The translations under genes and the position numbers were made by a program. From assembly GCA_030278955.1 (NCBI GenBank), contig JAOANR010000003.1, forward strand, positions 31,511,227-31,575,226: a DNA stretch of 64,000 bases, read 5' to 3'. Below, one piece after another: positions 1 to 11,339 of this stretch (its first letter is position 1; each line of letters begins with the position of its first letter). The stretch comes from Hygrophila difformis (Eukaryota; Streptophyta; Magnoliopsida; Lamiales; Acanthaceae). Below the pieces are notes generated by a model. It did not search any database. It worked only from the letters and a program-made list of their open reading frames with translations, and had not been told where the DNA came from.

Positions 1-1
1 G

Positions 2-379
2 ACGATATATGATCGCGCTGTAGCAATTGCTCGAATCCAGCAATTGAAGCGTAAGGAAAATGGTGAGTCGAGCAAGGACTCTCAAGGACTTGAGAAGAAG
101 GATCGGAAAGACAACAACAAAAACTCTAGGAAAGACAATGGATCTCGAAGGAAAGAAAATAAAGGTCTCGAGAATGGAAGAGATGACAACCGTGAAGCAT
201 TCATACCACGCTGCCCACGATGCAACCATGCACATCTGGTACGCCAGTGCCCGAAGCCTGGAGCCTGCTATAAGTGCGGCAAGTTTGGTCATAAGGCTAG
301 GGGATGCCGAACGCCAGAGGAGGCGATCGAAAGGAGAATAGATCTGGTGAACCCTCAGCAAGGAGAGACTGACACGTAA
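2..379 (+). pseudogene. gag: Gag C-terminal fragment with CCHC zinc knuckle (R1)
   Basis: Open reading frame from the window edge to TAA at 377-379. The N-terminal residues resemble the tail of the gag capsid domain in R5 (an IYDRAVAIARIQQLKRK-like segment). A Lys/Asn/Asp-rich linker follows, and then a double knuckle: a CPRC...H...C motif and a canonical CX2CX4HX4C (CYKCGKFGHKARGC). The knuckle binds RNA during virion packaging in this family. The frame ends about 26 residues after the knuckle with no protease, unlike R5 and R7, where gag and protease are continuous. The start codon is off-window. Confidence 0.85.
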
Positions 380-444
380 CAAGGTCAAAACCCGAACTTT
401 CTTGAGAATAATGCTTAGGCAGTTATGGGGACATAACTGTAATC

Positions 445-709
445 TTAAGGGGAGGAGGATGTAACAACCCGAATATTATGTATCCCAAATCAATAAATAA
501 ACAAATTCAAATTGTTTTGAACTACGTCATGGCTTGATCCCTTCACAGGGTACGTAGGCAGCTTAGAAATTTTAATTCTGAGTTCAGTCACAATACAAAA
601 ATAAAGAAAAAAAAAACTAATATAAACAAAAAGAACCATAGTTCTTAGCTCGAGAGAGAAGCTAAAAACGCAACTTCGAGGACGAAGTTGATTCTTAAGG
701 GGGGTAGAC
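445..709 (+). other. Two polypurine tracts with a fossil U3 between them (R1)
   Basis: The first purine tract (445-458) is followed at 460 by TGTAACAACCCG and a stretch (about 500-600) that matches the start of the R5 LTR, including a segment GGGTACGTAGGCA. A second tract (694-709, after a CTTCGAGGACGAAG palindrome) directly precedes the real LTR start, TGTAATACCC at 710. R6 shows the same arrangement. I read 460-693 as the relic start of a different LTR, left when the internal region changed its LTR partner. Confidence 0.6.
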
Positions 710-2813
710 TGTAATACCCGAGAATTTTGTAACATAAATAAATAAATAAATACAATATATAAATAAATTAAATAATTTAAAGATAAAATGAGAAATGGAA
801 TTTAATTCCAAGAGATGAAATGAGAAGTGAAATTTAATTCAAGAAGGAATTAAATATCCAAGAACCCGAGAAGTCGAAAATAATTTAATTAAATAAATTA
901 TTGCACGGGAGCCAGAAGACGACGAATTAGAAGCCGACGAATCCAAATGCGACGGACTCAAGATTTCGAATACGGGATTAATTCGAAACGAGATAAATTT
1001 AAGATGAATTTATAATCCGAGGATGACCCGAAAAATCGAGCCCGAAAAGGTATGAGGATAGAAACCCGAAAGAGAGGAGAAAAGGCCCGACGGGATCGCA
1101 CGACCCAGTCCGAACGCACGGCCCAGACCAGGCCGCGCGCCCGTTGGCCTAGCACCGCGCCACCACCGCGCCACTACAGAGGCAGCTGCACACTTGCACG
1201 TTTTGGCAATTTCTTGCCTTATTTTCGACCTCCGACTATGGAAACTCAATCACGAATAGGGGAAAGGTATTATGGACGAAATTTGGTTGATCCTTATACC
1301 ATTATTCAGATCCTAACCGTTTAATTCATTCCTCAACACTCCATATTCTCTCATTTGTTCTCCCAAAACCGAAAACCCCAAAATCCCCTGTGTTCTTGAG
1401 TTCCCGACGAGCAACCGGAGCAAGAGGGCGTTGGAGAAGAGAGGTCAGACCCTTTAGGACGTGGGTAAGTGTTTCCTTAAGTTTTCCTACACATTTTCAA
1501 ACCCGAAAAGTCGATCTAACACTAGATTTCTTCTTTCGAGTCGAATTCGTGGCCAAAGTCGGAAGCTTCGCGTTGAGGAGATCCGTTCGTAGCCATCCGT
1601 AGATTCCGGACGAACCAAGGGCTGTTTAGAACTCATATTATGTAAGTTAATTCTTACATACGGTTTTTGGTGGCTAAAATTTAACCCGAACATGAGATCT
1701 AACGGAAAACTCGATGAAATCTGTCAACAAGATATTCACACGCGCGCAGCGTTCTTGGAGGAATTTTTCGAACCCTTAAAATTCTTCAAACGAGAAAACT
1801 CAAAACATAAAAAGTGTTCCTAAGACATAGATATACATGCTGCAAAATGTTCATAATTTTTCGTGAAAGTTTGATCCCGAAAACCGAGTCTGAACACCTC
1901 TGAAATTATTTTCGCACTTAGAACTTGGCAGATTTCACTCTCGATCTTGTTAGCCATTTTGACCTTGGATCTAGGCCGAATTAGGACTTGTGCAAAACAT
2001 GAAATTTGTAGATCTATGAGTATTGAATACCCCTGTAAAATTTCATTCATTTTCATTAAGATTTGCTACCCCAAACCGCGTCGAACATATTCTGTTGCGC
2101 GTGAACTTTTCGAAAACTGAGACAGACTATATGATCGAACTTGATGTGCATATTTCTATCACTTGTGATCAAAACTAATCTTTGGTGTAAACATAAAAGT
2201 TGTAGATAAATGTCTTGCCAACATGCCTGTAAAATTTCGTGCATTTTCATTAACGTTTGTATAGTCAAAGCCCGTGTTGAATACACTGTGTCCAAGAAGG
2301 AAAAATCGACAGATTTTTAATCCAAACTTAGTGGATTAATCTGACTTAATCCATGATGAATTTGCATAATTTGCCTCTAATAAAACTTGTTTATTGGGTG
2401 TCTTTTAAGTGCCTGTAAAATTTCATAAATTTTGGAGGTCGCTTGCTATGTTAAAAACTCTTTTGAAAATCAGTGCGCTGTGTAGACAATTATGGCAGAT
2501 TTTGGCTTGTGTAAATATTGTAGAATTTCACCCGTTTCCTCACATAATTTTGGAAAACTTAAAACACGAAAGTTGTTCGTTAGCGTGTTCTCGATCTACT
2601 ATAGAAATTTCAAGTCGATTGCCCTTGAAATAAATTTTTAAACTGAGATGGCGTAAACTGTGGAAATGGCTTGGTTGAAATGTTGAAAAACTCGTCTTTG
2701 AGAAACACATGATTTGCGAGATATGTCTAAACAAATAAAAAAAAAAATTTTAAATTATTTTGAAACTTTGGTGAGTTGTGACCAAGTTAGATATTATCAA
2801 TATTGACTATGTG

Positions 2814-2977
2814 GCTTGTGGACATAAGGGCCCAAGCGTATGTCTAGCGGACGTAAGAGCCCTAGCGCGATATTGATTATGTGACTTGTGGACATAAGGG
2901 CCCAAGCGTATGACTAGCGGACGTAAGGGCCCTAGTGAAATATTGACCATGAGGCTAGTGGACATAAGAGCCCTAGC
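2814..2977 (+). repeat. Tandem constant-loop hairpins in the R1 LTR
   Basis: Five units of about 32-37 bp. Each has a near-constant core YGGACRTAAGRGCC flanked by complementary arms: CTTG/CAAG in units 1 and 3, CTAG/CTAG in units 2, 4 and 5. Equivalent arrays occur in R4 (14402-14564 and 54375-54538, opposite strand) and R9 (59731-59897), where one unit has CCTG/CAGG arms. Confidence 0.7.
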
Positions 2978-3257
2978 GAATGGTGATCTATAAAAGAAAC
3001 GAAACGAGAAATTTATACGAGATTTAATTAAATCCTTGCTAAATTGTGTTTTGGTTTATATCAATTTATTTAATCGCCTTGCAAGTTATACATGTGATCA
3101 TTTGGCATGCTTACCTTTGATTTCTACAATTAAATTCCATTATCTTGATGAGTTAATTTATATAGTGGCTGCGATCATGCTAAATGTAAGTCAATTCTTT
3201 TTTTAAATAATTAAAGGCTTTGAAACCCAATTATTCTATGCTAGGGGTTAACTTACT

Positions 3258-3303
3258 CAGCATGTTTATGCTGACAAACCGTTGCTCTCTTTTTTCTTTT
3301 CAG
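3258..3303 (+). promoter_or_regulatory. Hairpin H1 plus polypyrimidine-CAG (putative splice acceptor) in the R1 LTR
   Basis: Stem CAGCAT/ATGCTG with loop GTTT at 3258-3273. The 3' arm runs into CTGAC, a match to the plant branch-point consensus CURAY. A pyrimidine tract and CAG at 3301-3303 follow. The same order is seen in the other LTRs of the window with different stem sequences. Splicing is inferred, not shown. Confidence 0.55.
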
Positions 3304-3650
3304 AGTATGAGGCTTACACATGAGCATAGCATGCATTGGGATTTGGGAACGTTTACTCTCGTTTTTATACATGACTTGCATAACGGGCCTGTATAACCCG
3401 TGTTTTGGCCGTGTTGGCCCTATTTATATTTCCGCTGCTATATCTATATTTAAATATTACTTTCCGCTGCAACATAGATAATACTATGTAATGATTTTTG
3501 TTATATATTTATAAATGGGCTATTTGAAATGTTTTAAATTCTGAAAAACCATAGCCTTGCATCTCTCTAACAAGCTCGGAGAAACCGCGTCTTGCTAGGG
3601 AGGTGTGGCGGTGACATCCCGGCCTGGGTTATCAAATCCGGGGTTTTACA

Positions 3651-5104
3651 GTAAGTTCCAACATCAATAACTATATATCAAGGAAGATATAATAGTAAGA
3701 AGTCACAAAAACATGAAATTTGAATTTCTGGCGTAGACAAGGCTAACTACGCCAAAATAGGATGTCTGGCGTAGATAAACGCCAACCCTGAAAAATGAGA
3801 ATTTTCAACAGCTGGCGTCGGCAAGGCTACCGACGCCAAAAAGAGTCTCCTGGCGTCAGAAAACGCCAGACCTGAAGGTGGAGAAAATTTCTCCCCTGCT
3901 TGGCGTCAACTAGGCTTGTTGACGCCAAAAATGACTTCCTGGCGTCAAAATACGCTAGGACTGATGGTGGGGAAAAAAAATTCTTCCCTCCTTGGCGTCA
4001 ACTAGGCTTGTTGACGCCAAAAATGGCTCCCTGGCGTCAAAATACGCCATGGCTAACTGTCCAAAACAAAATTCATTTTCCCATCTTGCTACCATTATTC
4101 AAATCAAGCATTATCCTATCCCTTGCCTGGAAATTCTTGATGAATTGAGCTCCAAACTTCAAGTCATAAGCTCCTCAAACTCCAATTCAACACCAATCTA
4201 CAAATTTGAAATCAAAACACATTACCCCTATCTTTATCATCCTCTTCCTCCAAGTATCAATTCCCCCATTCAAAACCTCAAAAATGCAAACAAGGAAATG
4301 AGCAAGAATGTTACCTTATGACATGCAAAGCACCAATGCCAATTCTTGAAGTGTTTCCAAGTCTCCCTCAATTCTACAATCAAGATTCTCATATTAAACA
4401 TCCCCTTTTTCCCTTCTTCATCCTTCCACCACCAAACTACTACATTTATCATGCAATCAAACTCACACTCAAGATACACAATATTATAGGTCAAAGTCAT
4501 TCCCATTAACATGCACAATCTCAATAGTTGAATTTTGAAAGCCAAAAATAACTTCCCAACTCCCAATCTATGAAATTTAGCCAATAACATCATCATTTTC
4601 GTCACCCCTTTACACAACCCTTAAAACAGCCCCAAAACCCACCAAATTCATGAAACAATACCAGAAATCACTTACCCATTGGTTATATAATGAAACTCCC
4701 ATGAAATTCCAAGCATACCTTGCAAGAATCCCTCAAGAATGACCTTCAAAATCTCCATCTTTCTCTCTTGCGGGAATGATACTTTCTTGAATAAGAAATT
4801 GAGTTGGGAAGGGGAAATAAGCCTACAATGGCTGATTTGGAGTATTAGTAGGTATTAGTGTCATCCGGGTCGGGTCGGGGCAGACGGGTCGGATCATGGG
4901 TAAGGTTGGTGGGCTTGGGCTTGGGCCATTCTCTTGGTAGGTTAGTGAAATTTTCTTTCCATTGGGCTTATCTTCTTAATTCAATTATCTCCATCATGGG
5001 CAAAGGCCCTTTATCTCTTATTCAATGAGCCCAAGCTAGTTTCTTGACTTCAACTAATTGTAATTAATTTAATTAGTTATAAATTAATTACCCGGGATGT
5101 TACA
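3651..5104 (-). repeat. R2 left (3') LTR, interrupted by R1
   Basis: Matches 9886-11339 base for base apart from scattered substitutions and ends CCCGGGATGTTACA. It holds the tandem double-hairpin array at 3728-4052. A 115-codon minus frame (4270-4617) recurs in the other LTR at 10505-10852. Both copies are expected simply because LTRs are identical at insertion, so I do not call it a gene. Confidence 0.88.
3728..4052 (-). repeat. Tandem double-hairpin array (R2 left LTR)
   Basis: Four units of about 85-93 bp. Each has a long hairpin and then a short one. Long stems are TGGCGTAG/CTACGCCA, TGGCGTCGG/CCGACGCCA and twice TGGCGTCAAC/GTTGACGCCA, so the distal part of the stem changes on both sides together. 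Short stems are TGGCGT/ACGCCA. Units are separated by AAAA and CCTGA-like spacers. Confidence 0.8.
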
Positions 5105-8100
5105 ATCCCTCCCCCTTGGGATCATTCGTCCCCGAATGACACATGGTTATTGTACACATTTGTTATTTGCGACCTTTGTCACCTTCATCTCATTACATTA
5201 AACAGTGTTACTTTTCGTATACACTATTCTTTCTCTTAATTACGTGGGTGCTTTCGTATGGATTCATGTCTATAATAGACCTAATGAGTCGATAGACTCG
5301 ATTCCAGCTTTTCTTTACTTCCCAACTGGACTTATGAATTGAACTTAGCTTGCATACCCAATTTCTTCCCCCCCCCCCCATCTCACACCTTACTTCTTCA
5401 TGTCAGCGTAACGTTTTACGTGTCTGGAACTTCTTTCATCATGCCTTTGAGAAATTCCACCACTAACTTCCCTTTCGCCTGACGAGCTAAGGATTCAACC
5501 GTACTTATTTCTAGGAGCTATGGGGTTTGCAGCTCATGATTCTACACTTTCATCCTTGTTGATTTTGGTACAACTTCAGCATGTTCCTCGTGTGTTGCTG
5601 GTGATGGTAAGGAGATCACACCCTGATGGCCGATTACCTTCATCATGTCTGTAAATTCATCAATCCCGCTGATCTACTTGATGAGTTATATATTCAACTT
5701 TACTATTTTTAAGAATCATCCCCTTTTCTTGTAAGTGCCCACACTTTATTCCTCAAAGATTCTCAAACGACCTCAAGATGCTCCCGGTACGTTGACATAA
5801 ATTATAAGAGAATCGCGATAATTATGGATGATCTTCCTAATTGCACTAGAATTGACCCTGCAAATCCATAGAGATTCGTCACCTTTCACGGCTTATCTTT
5901 ATACTGTTTCAATATCTTCCCCTTCATTCCAAGTCTTAAGCCTTATTCCAACACTTATACCAGATAGATAGTCCCGCCATAAGTTTGCTACCCGTTTTTA
6001 GTTCGTGAGTCTTGAGCTCATTTAACGTCTTTTCATAAGCATTCTTATATGTTACACTATACTTTTCCAAGATTGGATAACGTTGTCGACATCAATTCCC
6101 CAGTTTCAATACCTCACGCTGTATAGTAGTTCTCTCAATCTCATAGTTTCGCCGTTAGAACATTGGAATTATAATGGATTCCTCGGTTTTCTGCATGCCC
6201 ATTTCGGACTTTAGTACATATCACTTCGAGTATCCTATTAATATACAATTTCCGTCCGTTGGTTCGATAACGCTCTTAGCTTTCTTCTCATATGGAGGTA
6301 TGATATCCACTACTCGTAACTGCTACGACAGATACTCAGTCCTTAAATTGGACCGTATTCTGTCTCAATTCGGTTTCGATTATTTACTGCCAGCTTATTG
6401 ATCCTCACCCGATAGTATTGCGAATCTTTTTGCAAGTCTCCGAATTTGAGGATACTACATGTGGCATTATTGCAATCATTCAACCAATATCCTTGATTTG
6501 ACTGGAACTAATTATAGCCTGCAAAAGAAACAAGTGATTTCTATATCACAATAAAAAGTCAGGTTGAGTTTCCCAATATTTTGGAATTCCATGATAGCAT
6601 CGAGAACCATATCCTTGAATGCTAATGGAGGGAAAATGCTAATAAATTAAACATTACTGTGCATGAAACTCCATGAAGATAAACAAGTAGGGCATCTTCC
6701 TTTATAGCAAAATGCCTTATATTAGGAAGAGGCCTCAGCTAACAAGTTGAAGCGGTCAACGGTATTATAGATATGATACTGTCACGCATAAAATCACAAT
6801 TGATGGCTTCCAAGCATTTCACTTGAAACTTGATAATAGTACCCAGTAGGTTTCAAAGAAACCTATTCGTTCTTGTACTATTGGATAGAAATAGACTCGT
6901 CATTCTATAATAGAATGAGGGAGGGTATCTTTTAAATTAGTTCCAAAACAATGCCAACCGGGAACTCGAACGTTGTTGGATGACATAAGAGAAACCTAGC
7001 ATCACCAGATGTTTCTCCCTCTTACACTGAAACCAAATACACAACCTTGTATTCAGTCACAAAAATCCAAATTATATCACGTATTCCACTTTAAGCGGTA
7101 GTCTTTTCTCTAATGCTACGTCGACTCCGGCAGGTCGATTAGGTGTGTCGTCTTTAAATGAGCTTACCATTCGTTGGTAATCCGTGAATCTCAAGCTCTT
7201 CCCGTGATTCTTCTCTCATTCTTATACGGCTTGCATCACGATTTCTGAGATGCAATCGTTATGTTGGCCTGAAGCTCTGTGTTTTGTTGTACCTCATCAC
7301 ACAATTCTCTCGTCAGTCTCATGTTTTCTCATTGAAACACTGGAAATTTAATACAATCCACTCCGGTTTCATACTTACCGATCCCAACTATAGTGAATTT
7401 TATCCCGAGAGTCATCTCAATCTATGGCTTGTAGCGTTCATCTTGATAACATTCCTAGATTCCATCTCATTCTGATGATATTTTACACAATTCTTAAAGG
7501 TTAAAGTCGTTAATCATTCCATAAGAATTTCTTTGAATTGTGTTGGGACTTAACTCTATTATGGATAATCCACTTACATATTTACTCAGTCGCTAACAGC
7601 TTCGCACTGTTGTGAGTTTTTGCTTCGTATCTCTGATGGCAAGTGCATAAAGTGTAGTGTTATCTCAACGGTTCCATAGACGTTCTTGACTCGGTATGAA
7701 CCTGCATCACAAAAAGTAACAACAATCCCCACACAAGGTAGAAAGTGAGATCAACTTCCCAAGGGTATGGTAAATTCAAGATTATATCGGGAGTTAAAAT
7801 ATTCCGATACTGGTAGAAGGAAAATGCTAAACAACTAAAATCGTTGTTTGCAGAAATAAGGACACTGAGACGGAAACTATTATATAAAGGAACAATATAA
7901 TTGACTAAGCAAATCAATAATGAGATGATTCAAATTAGCAACATGAATCATACTGACGGATATAGACTCCGAATTATTATAAGAATAATAATTCTATAGA
8001 AATTAGAAGGCACTAACCGAATACTCGTTACGCAATGACTCTACATAGAATAGAAATGAAGTAGTAGTACAATTTAAACAATGAATGAAAGGAAAGCTGA

Positions 8101-8790
8101 CTCAAACAAAAACTTAAGAAGCTTCTTCCAATGAAATAAGGAAGTCAGAGAGAATGTAGCATATAATTTTGGGGGACTGTAGAAGAGTTTGAAAAATTTT
8201 AAATAATGCACTGATACTATACCATTGTAGACGAGAAGTAATTCAAACTATTAAAATATCGAAGCAGTAGAAAAATATTAATGCTGCTAGAGTATCGATG
8301 AGGATCATTCGGATGGCCTCATGAGTGATTTAATAGTGTTAATCAGCTTCAATAAGGTACTGGCCAGCAGAAGAAATTATTGTTGATGGTGACCCCACGC
8401 TTAGCGGTTTGTGTGCTTCTTGTCGATATTTCGCACTCGCGTCATCCGGATATTCCGTACCTGCATTGGCCTCAAAGACGGCTCCAAACATACCACAATA
8501 CCATAAATTAATAATATTAACATAACTGTTCAACAACTTCTAAATAAGTTGCTAACTGAATTTTATCATAGATCCCCTAAGGATATCCTTGTTATTTACC
8601 CATGGTTATCTTACAAACCATGACTTAATACAAGGTGCGCAGTATATATATCAGAAAACCAATAACATAAAATAAATCTAACTAGCATATGACAATGCAA
8701 AACCTATCCTATATGCAATCCCCGCGCACCTCACCACATGCTTTTATCAAGTTTTAACACATAATAGAGCAAACCGCTCTGATACCACTC
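5105..8790 (-). other. R2 internal region, no recognisable coding sequence
   Basis: Between the polypurine complement and the PBS I find only short frames (the longest about 85 codons, 7660-7917 minus) without motifs of gag, protease, RT, RNase H or integrase. A short minus frame at 8339-8536, near the 5' side, has no family I recognise. The region includes a C10 run near 5370. It may be decayed pol or a non-coding packaging body; by eye I cannot separate these. Confidence 0.6.
8776..8787 (-). promoter_or_regulatory. R2 primer binding site
   Basis: Complement of TGGTATCAGAGC, pairing with the 3' end of plant initiator-Met tRNA, three bases from the LTR edge at 8791. Confidence 0.9.
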
Positions 8791-11339
8791 TGTAACGTCC
8801 CGAAAATTTTAAACCAAAAATTTCCGTGACGTCACTGCCGTGCTACATCACCTAAGCTGTTGGCCAGTCAACTTAGGGTCTGTAACACGAAGCTGAGTAC
8901 CTGAAGAATCAGAAAAATCCCACCACACCATAATTATAGTAATTATATATATATATATCAAATTAACAACATATCCGGGCATCCGGCCCTGCTATCAATC
9001 TCATAATTATCAGTTAACATATTAACTCAGTAATAGATCGAAGTCTTGAACTACTACGGCTCACAAGCATTTCTAATTATATTAAAACTCAATGCAGAAT
9101 AATTAACTATAAAAGCATATAATATGTCCATTAGCTAAGTGAGCAAAAACCATTTAAGGGAATAAAACATGTTCGCTCATCCCCAACCCTTCAATATGCC
9201 CAATGCACCGCGCCATCCTCAGGAGTATCTATAAAAGAAAATAGCAGGGGGTCAGTACGGGTACTGAGCAAGGGAAGAATAATGGGGGATGGGGATACAT
9301 CAACCACATACTACTGTCATACATTAACAAAGTAATTAAATAAATAAGCAACCACTGCAATCAAATAAATGTTATGATATGATGAAATGAATGATATGAC
9401 CTATGTGTCTATCTATCCTAAATGCAGCAATTAATCATGTCTAACGCATTTCCTAATAACCATGGTCGACAGTCATCATTGGCGATAGGACACCACCCTC
9501 TCCCATCACAATGAACTGCCCGTACACGTCGCCCCCGCCGCGGACGAACAGCCTACGCAGGGCCAATAACATAGGTGAGGGAGCCGGATAGTCGTCACTG
9601 ACCAGAGCGGCGTCTAGCGGGTCATGGCAAAGGGTTCACTCCCCAATTGCCGCATCATGCCACACGCACAACACACAGACCCGGGATATCAGCTGAATAT
9701 CCCTATGGGTCAATTCCAGTCAAGGGAGTAAATCCCAATCAAGCACATAGAATGAACTCAACATATCCATATATATATACGACTGAGATTTGCCAAGCCT
9801 CGCATAACGGCAACCATAATATAATCCCAATTCTAACGCATAATCACATAAGATGAACTTATGAATTTGTCTAGGTTCGTATCTCGTAAGTTCCAACATC
9901 AATAACCATATATCAAGGAAGATATAATAGTAAGAAGTCACAAAAACATGAAATTTGAATTTCTGGCGTAGACAAGGCTAACTACGCCAAAATAGGATGT
10001 CTGGCGTAGATAAACGCCAACCCTGAAAAATGAGAATTTTCAACAGCTGGCGTCGGCAAGGCTACCGACGCCAAAAAGAGTCTCCTGGCGTCAGAAAACG
10101 CCAGACCTGAAGGTGGAGAAAATTTCTCCCCTGCTTGGCGTCAACTAGGCTTGTTGACGCCAAAAATGACTTCCTGGCGTCAAAATACGCTAGGACTGAT
10201 GGTGGGGAAAAAAAATTCTTCCCTGCTTGGCGTCAACTAGGCTTGTTGACGCCAAAAATGGCTCCCTGGCGTCAAAATACGCCATGGCTAACTGTCCAAA
10301 ACAAAATTCATTTTCCCATCTTGCTACCATTATTCAAATCAAGCATTATCCTATCCCTTGCCTGGAAATTCTTGATGAATTGAGCTCCAAACTTCAAGCC
10401 ATAAGCTCCTCAAACTCCAATTCAACACCAATCTACAAATTTGAAATCAAAACACATTACCCCTATCTTTATCATCCTCTTCCTCCAAGTATCAATTCCC
10501 CCATTCAAAACCTCAAAAATGCAAACAAGGAAATGAGCAAGAATGTTACCTTATGACATGCAAAGCACCAATGCCAATTCTTGAAGTGTTTCCAAGTCTC
10601 CCTCAATTCTACAATCAAGATTCTCATATTAAACATCCCCTTTTTCCCTTCTTCATCCTTCCACCACCAAACTACTACATTTATCATGCAATCAAACTCA
10701 CACTCAAGATACACAATATTATAGGTCAAAGTCATTCCCGTCAACATGCACAATCTCAATAGTTGAATTTTGAAAGCCAAAAATAACTTCCCAACTCCCA
10801 ATCTATGAAATTTAGCCAATAACATCATCATTTTCGTCACCCCTTTACACAACCCTTAAAACAGCCCCAAAACCCACCAAATTCATGAAACAATACCAGA
10901 AATCACTTACCCATTGGTTATATAATGAAACTCCCATGAAATTCCAAGCATACCTTGCAAGAATCCCTCAAGAATGACCTTCAAAATCTCCATCTTTCTC
11001 TCTTGCGGGAATGATACTTTCTTGAATAAGAAATTGAGTTGGGAAGGGGAAATAAGCCTACAATGGCTGATTTGGAGTATTAGTAGGTATTAGTGTCATC
11101 CGGGTCGGGTCGGGGCAGACGGGCCGGATCATGGGTAAGGTTGGTGGGCTTGGGCTTGGGCCATTCTCTTGGTAGGTTAGTGAAATTTTCTTTCCATTGG
11201 GCTTATCTTCTTAATTCAATTATCTGCATCATGGGCAAAGGCCCTTTATCTCTTATTCATTGAGCCCAAGCTAGTTTCTTGACTTCAACTAATTGTAATT
11301 AATTTAATTAGTTATAAATTAATTACCCGGGATGTTACA
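8791..11339 (-). repeat. R2 right (5') LTR, complete
   Basis: 2549 bp, from TGTAACGTCCCG to GATGTTACA. Read on the minus strand it carries hairpin H2 (8851-8877, CCTAAG/CTTAGG), hairpin H1 (9253-9266, CAGTAC/GTACTG with a 2-base loop) and the double-hairpin array at 9963-10287. The flank after 11339 is CTTTC. Its duplicate would be off-window left. Confidence 0.9.
9963..10287 (-). repeat. Tandem double-hairpin array (R2 right LTR)
   Basis: Second copy of the four-unit array at 3728-4052, with the same stems and only isolated substitutions. Confidence 0.8.

Larger units (their letters stand above)
1..3650 (+). mobile_element. R1: right part of a Ty3/gypsy element with gag remnant and 3' LTR (TR-GAG-like)
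   Basis: The left end lies outside the window. What remains is the C-terminal part of gag (2-379), about 30 bases matching the extreme end of pol (near 415-440, coding the terminal VMGT-stop seen in R5 and R6), two polypurine tracts, and a 3' LTR from 710 to 3650. Protease, RT, RNase H and integrase are absent between gag and the pol tail, so this is either an internal deletion or a gag-only non-autonomous element of the kind called TR-GAG. The right end abuts GTAAG (3651-3655). That sequence is position 9886 of the intact R2 LTR, so R1 inserted into the left LTR of R2. The matching left target duplication is off-window. Confidence 0.85.
710..3650 (+). repeat. 3' LTR of R1
   Basis: Runs from TGTAATACCC to GGTTTTACA. 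The last 60 bases (GTGGCGGTGACATCCCGGCC and onward) match the LTR ends of R6, R9, R4 and R5. Inside are a GC-rich CGCGCC-type segment (about 1130-1175), possible splice donors GTAAGT near 1464 and 1640, a tandem array of short hairpins (2814-2977), hairpin H1 (3258-3273) followed by a long pyrimidine tract and CAG (3301-3303), and hairpin H2 (3567-3598). Short frames in it are not conserved as proteins. Confidence 0.9.
3651..11339 (-). mobile_element. R2: non-autonomous LTR retrotransposon without gag-pol
   Basis: The left LTR remnant (3651-5104) and the right LTR (8791-11339) share their last 1454 bp with only about ten differences by eye, so the insertion is recent. The PBS complement GCTCTGATACCA (8776-8787) sits three bases inside the right LTR and the polypurine complement (5105-5120) adjoins the left LTR, so transcription runs on the minus strand. 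The 3.7-kb interior has no open frame with recognisable gag or pol motifs. Together these suggest a family moved in trans by another element's proteins. The missing 5' part of the left LTR lies beyond R1, off-window. Confidence 0.85.

Noticed and set aside
4270..4617. 115-codon minus frame duplicated at 10505-10852
   Set aside because: Lies in the R2 LTRs, which are near-identical by mechanism. No motif, and the conservation equals that of the surrounding non-coding LTR.
6174..7475. Short plus frames in the R2 interior
   Set aside because: 63-75 codons, no motif, wrong strand for the element; consistent with chance in A/T-rich DNA.
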